Under the pieces are notes generated by a model. It saw nothing but the letters and a program-made list of their open reading frames with translations, had not been told where the DNA came from and did no database searches. The position numbers and the translations under genes are program-made. A stretch of 64,000 nt of DNA from Blautia obeum ATCC 29174 (lineage in GTDB: Bacteria > Bacillota > Clostridia > Lachnospirales > Lachnospiraceae): NCBI RefSeq assembly GCF_025147765.1, contig NZ_CP102265.1, positions 1,247,001 through 1,311,000 of the forward strand, read 5' to 3'. Of this stretch, positions 60,674 to 64,000 are shown piece after piece (the stretch's first letter is position 1; each line of letters opens with the position of its first letter).

Positions 60674-60720
60674 AAAAAAAGTCAAGAAGGAAGAATATTT
60701 TTTTCTATCTTGACTTTTTT
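60674..60720 (+). terminator. Terminator after the leu genes
   Basis: AAAAAAGTCAAGA pairs with TCTTGACTTTTTT around a 20-base loop. Confidence 0.8.
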
Positions 60721-60738
60721 CTGATTTAGCACTATAGT
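60710..60738 (+). promoter_or_regulatory. Promoter of the glycine riboswitch
   Basis: TTGACT (60710-60715), 17-base spacer, TATAGT (60733-60738). The -35 is part of the 3' arm of the leu terminator. Confidence 0.75.
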
Positions 60739-60764
60739 ATAACGCAGTAACAGCAATAACGAGG

Positions 60765-60945
60765 TGAAGTTTGCAGGAAAGAGGTATAAGCCCACCGAAG
60801 GAGTAAAACTCTCAGGTATCCGTATTGTCGGACAGAAACTGTAAATGGATCGTATCTCTGGAGACGCCTGTTTCAGTACAGGGGCCGAAGGTGCAAGCGA
60901 CGCGTAAGCGTCTTGAATCTCTCAGGCAAAAGGACAGAGGATGCT
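60765..60945 (+). ncRNA. Tandem glycine riboswitch
   Basis: Two aptamers in series. First: GAGGTATAAGCCCACCGAAGG...ACTCTCAGGTATCC...GGACAGAAACTG. Second: CTCTGGAGACGCC...GGGGCCGAAGGTGCAAGC...ATCTCTCAGGCAAAAGGACAGAGG. These are the gcvT-type signatures (CCGAAGG, CTCTCAGG, GGACAGA). It precedes an alanine/glycine symporter, a known class of target for transporter-linked glycine switches. Confidence 0.95.
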
Positions 60946-61102
60946 TTTGATAATTACATCCTGAAGTTTATTCTTTATTTTTATTCTTTTTTAATTGTCT
61001 GATTTATCTTGATTCTTAGCAGTTCAACGGAGAACGGTTCTTATTTTTTTATTCCCCTTTTTATGATGCTGAAAAATACATATGTAAGGAGAACTTTTTG
61101 AG

Positions 61103-62518
61103 ATGTGGGAAGCAATCAATAATTTTTTAGTTGCAGTGGATGACAAGGTCTGGGGCGTACCGCTTATGGTATTGATCATAGCCGGTGGCGTTCTTCTTAC
61201 CAGCAGACTTGGGTTCCTTCAGGTACGTCGTCTTCCATTGGCGCTGAAATGGATGTTCAAGAATGAAGAAGAGGGAGATGGTGAGATCTCCAGTTTTGCG
61301 GCACTGTGTACAGCATTGAGTGCTACGATCGGTACCGGTAATATCGTAGGTGTAGCAACAGCAGTCTGTGCCGGTGGTCCGGGAGCACTTTTCTGGATGA
61401 TCGTGGCAGCATTCTTTGGAATGGCAACAAAATTTTCTGAAGGTCTTCTGGCAGTTAAATACCGTGTGGTTGCAGAAGACGGACACAGCCTTGGCGGACC
61501 ATTCTATTATATCGAAAAAGGTATGGGACCAAAATGGAAATGGCTTGGCAAGATCTTTGCATTCTTCGGTGTTTGTGTAGGACTTTTCGGTATTGGTACA
61601 TTCAGCCAGGTAAATGGTATTTCCAGTGCCGTACAGAACTTCTTTGACCCGGATAAGACAAATTGTATCAATATCCCGTTTCTGGGACAGTATTCTGTAG
61701 CAGTTGTTGTTTCTTCTCTGATCCTTGCATTCTGCGTGGCTGCGATCCTGATCGGAGGACTGAAACGAATCGCAACTGTAAGTCAGATCATCGTTCCTTT
61801 TATGGCAGTGATCTATATTATCTTCAGTATTACATTAATCATCTGTAATATTACAGAAATTCCGGCAGCAATCGTAACAGTTGTCAAAGCAGCATTTAAT
61901 CCGAGTGCGGTAACCGGTGGTGTGGTTGGTTCTATGATCGTTGCAATGCAGAAAGGTGTTGCACGAGGAATCTTCTCCAACGAAGCTGGTCTTGGTAGTG
62001 CACCGATCGCAGCAGCAGCAGCTCAGACAAAAGAGCCGGTACGTCAGGGTCTGGTCAGCATGACAGGTACTTTTATTGATACGATCATTATCTGTACAAT
62101 GACAGGTCTTTCCATTGTCCTGACAGGTGCATGGCAGGTAGAGGGAATTGAAGGTGTACAGGTTACTACTTATGCGTTTCAGCATGGACTTCCGTTCCCG
62201 GCTAAGTTTACAGCATTTGTATTGATGCTCTGTCTTGTATTCTTTGCATTCACAACGATTCTTGGATGGGATTACTACAGTGAACGTTGTCTCGAATACC
62301 TGACAAACGGACATAAGAAAAAAATCATCGTATACCGCTGGTTATACATCATTGCAGTATTTATTGGACCATACATGACAGTAAGTGCAGTATGGACTAT
62401 CGCAGATATCTTTAATGGTCTGATGGCAATTCCGAATATGATTGCGCTGTTTGCTCTGAGCGGAGTTGTTGCAAAAGAAGCAAAAGATTTCTTTAAAGCA
62501 GAAAAACATAAGCTCTGA
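61103..62518 (+). CDS. Sodium:alanine/glycine symporter (AGCS family)
   Basis: 471 residues, about 11 membrane helices. AGCS signatures: GTGNIVGVATAVCAGGPGALFWM near residues 74-96, KFSEGLLAVKYR and GIFSNEAGLGSAPIAAAAA. Imports alanine or glycine with Na+. The tandem glycine riboswitch directly upstream supports glycine as substrate or signal. Confidence 0.95.
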   Translation: MWEAINNFLVAVDDKVWGVPLMVLIIAGGVLLTSRLGFLQVRRLPLALKWMFKNEEEGDGEISSFAALCTALSATIGTGNIVGVATAVCAGGPGALFWMIVAAFFGMATKFSEGLLAVKYRVVAEDGHSLGGPFYYIEKGMGPKWKWLGKIFAFFGVCVGLFGIGTFSQVNGISSAVQNFFDPDKTNCINIPFLGQYSVAVVVSSLILAFCVAAILIGGLKRIATVSQIIVPFMAVIYIIFSITLIICNITEIPAAIVTVVKAAFNPSAVTGGVVGSMIVAMQKGVARGIFSNEAGLGSAPIAAAAAQTKEPVRQGLVSMTGTFIDTIIICTMTGLSIVLTGAWQVEGIEGVQVTTYAFQHGLPFPAKFTAFVLMLCLVFFAFTTILGWDYYSERCLEYLTNGHKKKIIVYRWLYIIAVFIGPYMTVSAVWTIADIFNGLMAIPNMIALFALSGVVAKEAKDFFKAEKHKL

Positions 62519-62543
62519 TAAACGTAGATTTTAAAAAATGAAT

Positions 62544-62599
62544 AAATCCTCCTGTTTTTCATACACTAGACTGTGAATATGAGAACAGGAGGAATTTTT
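62544..62599 (+). terminator. Terminator whose 3' arm carries the tspO RBS
   Basis: AAATCCTCCTGTT (62544-62556) pairs with AACAGGAGGAATTT (62584-62597, one bulged A), followed by T residues up to the TTG start at 62600. AGGAGG in the 3' arm is the only ribosome site for the next gene. Confidence 0.7.
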
Positions 62600-63067
62600 T
62601 TGAAGAAAAAAACAAAGACATTGCTTACCTGCCTGGCTGTACCTCTGGGAGTCGGAGCGGTTTCAGGTTTTCTTACACAGGGAAGTATGAATACATTTGA
62701 AAAACTGAAACAGCCGCCCCTTACACCTCCCGGATGGGTGTTTCCAGTTGTATGGACCGGACTGTTTGCCATGATGGGAACGGCTTCTTATCTGGTTGCA
62801 ATCACACCAAAAACTGAAGAGAGAAAGAAGGCACTGACTTTATACGGGATTCAGCTCGCTGTAAATTTTCTGTGGCCGGTATTTTTCTTTAACGCAGGAT
62901 GGTATCTGTTTGCGTTTGCCTGGCTGTTGTTTTTGTGGTATCTGGTATATTTATGTACAAAAACATTTTCTGAAATTTCGAGAACAGCTGGTTATCTGAT
63001 GATTCCATATCTTGTCTGGCTGACTTTTGCAGGATATCTGAATTTCTTTATTTTTTTGTTGAACTGA
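62600..63067 (+). CDS. tspO: TspO/MBR family protein
   Basis: 155 residues from TTG 62600, seven bases after AGGAGG (62587-62592); a GTG at 62573 lies in the terminator loop. Five membrane helices with the family core QPPLTPPGWVFPVVWTGLFAMMG and conserved Trp/Pro pattern. TspO proteins bind porphyrins and related ligands; the function in anaerobes is unclear. Confidence 0.92.
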   Translation: MKKKTKTLLTCLAVPLGVGAVSGFLTQGSMNTFEKLKQPPLTPPGWVFPVVWTGLFAMMGTASYLVAITPKTEERKKALTLYGIQLAVNFLWPVFFFNAGWYLFAFAWLLFLWYLVYLCTKTFSEISRTAGYLMIPYLVWLTFAGYLNFFIFLLN

Positions 63068-63130
63068 TATTGTTGAGCGGGGCATTGTCTGGTGGGGCGG
63101 TGCCCTGTGTGACTTACTTGAAACTGGTGC

Positions 63131-63159
63131 TTGACAATGCTACGAAAATCACGTAATAT
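63131..63159 (+). promoter_or_regulatory. Consensus promoter with no gene behind it
   Basis: TTGACA (63131-63136), 17-base spacer, TAATAT (63154-63159). The nearest gene start is about 190 bases downstream, past a terminator. Confidence 0.8.
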
Positions 63160-63165
63160 AGGTAA

Positions 63166-63265
63166 GGAATATGCTTAACGCTAAATAGGTTGAACATTTT
63201 TCCAACTGCCGTAATGAATGGAAATGACATGGATTGTCATGAGAAATTCTGCGACAGCTTTTTTT
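63166..63265 (+). ncRNA. Candidate small RNA or unrecognised riboswitch
   Basis: About 100 bases from the predicted start to a terminator with ATGACA/TGTCAT at its top, GAAT/ATTC and CTG..CG/CG..CAG below (63206-63257) and seven T (63259-63265). It does not match any riboswitch pattern I know. It may be a stand-alone small RNA or a leader attenuating the FAD oxidoreductase gene. Confidence 0.45.
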
Positions 63266-63346
63266 ATGCACAGGAGATGATTCCGGTGCAGATGGATGAG
63301 GGATACAAAGAGGGAAATTATGCTATACTTATAAGGAGGAAAAAGC

Positions 63347-64000
63347 ATGAACTATGATGTGATCATTATTGGTGCCGGTCCTGGAGGGATTTTTGCAGCA
63401 TATGAATTAATGAAAGAAATGCCGGACTGTAAGGTTGGAGTTTTTGAAGAGGGATATTCTCTTGAGAAAAGAAAATGTCCGATTGACGGCAAAAAGATAA
63501 AAAACTGTATCAATTGTAAGAGATGCTCGATTATGTGCGGATTTGGCGGGGCAGGCGCATTTTCTGATGGGAAATATAATATTACCAATGATTTTGGCGG
63601 AACGCTGTACGAGCATATTGGCAAGAGCCAGGCAATTGAACTGATGAAATATGTAGATGATATTAATATGGAATATGGCGGTGAGGGAACTAAACTTTAT
63701 TCTACAGCCGGAACCAAGTTTAAGAAGCTCTGTCTGCAGAATAAACTGAATCTTCTGGATGCTTCCGTGCGTCATCTGGGAACAGATATCAATTATGTAG
63801 TTCTTGAGAATCTTTATAATGCAATGAAAGATCATGTGGACCTCTATTTTGATACACCGGTACAGAAGGTGGAAATATTAGAAGACGGATATCGTATAAT
63901 CTGTGAAAAGGGTTCTTATGAGTGTAAGAAATGCATCGTTTCAGTAGGAAGAAGCGGAAGTAAATGGATGGAAACTGTCTGTAAAGACCTGAGGATTCCG
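63347..64000 (+). CDS. FAD-dependent oxidoreductase, N-terminal part
   Basis: 218 residues to the window edge; the gene continues. ATG 63347 with AAGGAGG upstream. Starts with the FAD/NAD(P)-binding motif YDVIIIGAGPGGIFAAYEL, then a cysteine cluster (KCPIDGKKIKNCINCKRC, SIMCGFGGAGAFSDGKYN) that could hold an Fe-S cluster or be redox-active. This matches the 'FAD-dependent protein' dehydrogenase group of anaerobes; substrate unknown. Confidence 0.85.
   Translation, partial: MNYDVIIIGAGPGGIFAAYELMKEMPDCKVGVFEEGYSLEKRKCPIDGKKIKNCINCKRCSIMCGFGGAGAFSDGKYNITNDFGGTLYEHIGKSQAIELMKYVDDINMEYGGEGTKLYSTAGTKFKKLCLQNKLNLLDASVRHLGTDINYVVLENLYNAMKDHVDLYFDTPVQKVEILEDGYRIICEKGSYECKKCIVSVGRSGSKWMETVCKDLRIP

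Larger units (their letters stand above)
60658..61102 (+). other. Gene-free region: terminator, promoter, glycine riboswitch, AT-rich leader
   Basis: 445 bases. After the riboswitch (60765-60945) about 150 AT-rich bases lead to the symporter gene. No convincing terminator for an expression platform was found there; ribosome site AAGGAGA precedes the start. Confidence 0.8.
63068..63346 (+). other. Gene-free region with candidate small RNA
   Basis: 279 bases. A GGGGCA/TGCCC hairpin after tspO, a consensus promoter, a roughly 100-base unit ending in a terminator, then the leader of the oxidoreductase gene. Confidence 0.6.

Noticed and set aside
60945..61102. Terminator-type expression platform for the glycine riboswitch
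   Set aside because: The region is T-rich, but no stem next to a T-run was convincing; translational or other control is equally possible.
1..64000. Prophage, insertion sequence or transposon
   Set aside because: No transposase, integrase or phage structural gene was found; the palindromic elements have no protein of their own.

Overview
The window reads as chromosome from a low-to-mid GC, spore-lineage Gram-positive of the Clostridia, most likely a Lachnospiraceae gut anaerobe close to Blautia/Ruminococcus. Support comes from the SCIFF peptide with its radical-SAM partner, a fused SecD-SecF, HemZ, strong AAGGAGG ribosome sites with frequent TTG/GTG starts, sortase-type tails with a (V)xTGD motif, and Spo0A-like boxes. 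The genus is inference. No tRNA, rRNA, CRISPR array, transposase or prophage gene was found.

Layout. 1-2.8 kb: the end of a YdcF-like protein, a Thr/Glu/Pro-rich sorted surface protein behind a possible Spo0A-dependent promoter, and a small TIGR04086-like membrane protein. 2.8-9 kb: scfA-scfB-secDF, then recJ, then a decayed tail of a second sorted protein. 9.3-14.1 kb, minus strand: a compact type IV pilus-like operon (transglutaminase lipoprotein, PilC/GspF, four pilin-like proteins, PilT ATPase). 14.3-15.6 kb: a c-di-GMP-I riboswitch in front of a secreted HExxH metalloprotease that is frameshifted in a poly-A tract. 15.8-24.6 kb: apt-rel-MBL hydrolase-hemZ-HD-GYP-hisS-aspS, one long same-strand run ending in a strong terminator. 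24.6-25.8 kb: a lipoprotein on the minus strand. 26-31.5 kb: a MacAB-like ABC system with two different adaptor proteins. 31.7-34.3 kb: degV-argS. 34.5-38.2 kb: a protein kinase with TPR-like tail, a secreted partner, a HAD phosphatase and a CPBP protease. 38.4-42.7 kb: a YtrA-type GntR regulator with its ABC transporter, then an rRNA pseudouridine synthase. 42.8-44.9 kb: a large palindromic element, then rpsB-tsf with a structured leader. 45-48.3 kb: gamma-carbonic-anhydrase-like protein, S26 peptidase, ABC exporter and a small membrane protein. 48.4-56.3 kb: an exopolysaccharide locus (CpsB phosphatase, Ig-like protein, two Wzz-BY-kinases, a PglF/CapD-like dehydratase, and a priming transferase fused to a truncated glycosyltransferase). 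56.5-60.7 kb: GNAT and two leuD-leuC pairs. 60.7-64 kb: glycine riboswitch with a Na+/alanine-glycine symporter, TspO, a candidate small RNA, and the start of an FAD oxidoreductase.

How it fits together. A recurring theme is the cell surface and second messengers: a c-di-GMP riboswitch controls a secreted metalloprotease, an HD-GYP protein that may degrade c-di-GMP shares a run with the ppGpp enzyme Rel, and a pilus-like machine, sorted proteins and an exopolysaccharide locus lie nearby. The exopolysaccharide locus looks eroded, because its last glycosyltransferase stops mid-domain and joins the tail of an unrelated membrane protein. Intergenic DNA holds unusual structure: a 187-bp nested palindrome, two post-terminator palindromes sharing a 25-bp core while their arms differ but stay complementary, terminators whose 3' arms carry the next gene's ribosome site or -35 box, and a short promoter-to-terminator unit that looks like a small RNA.
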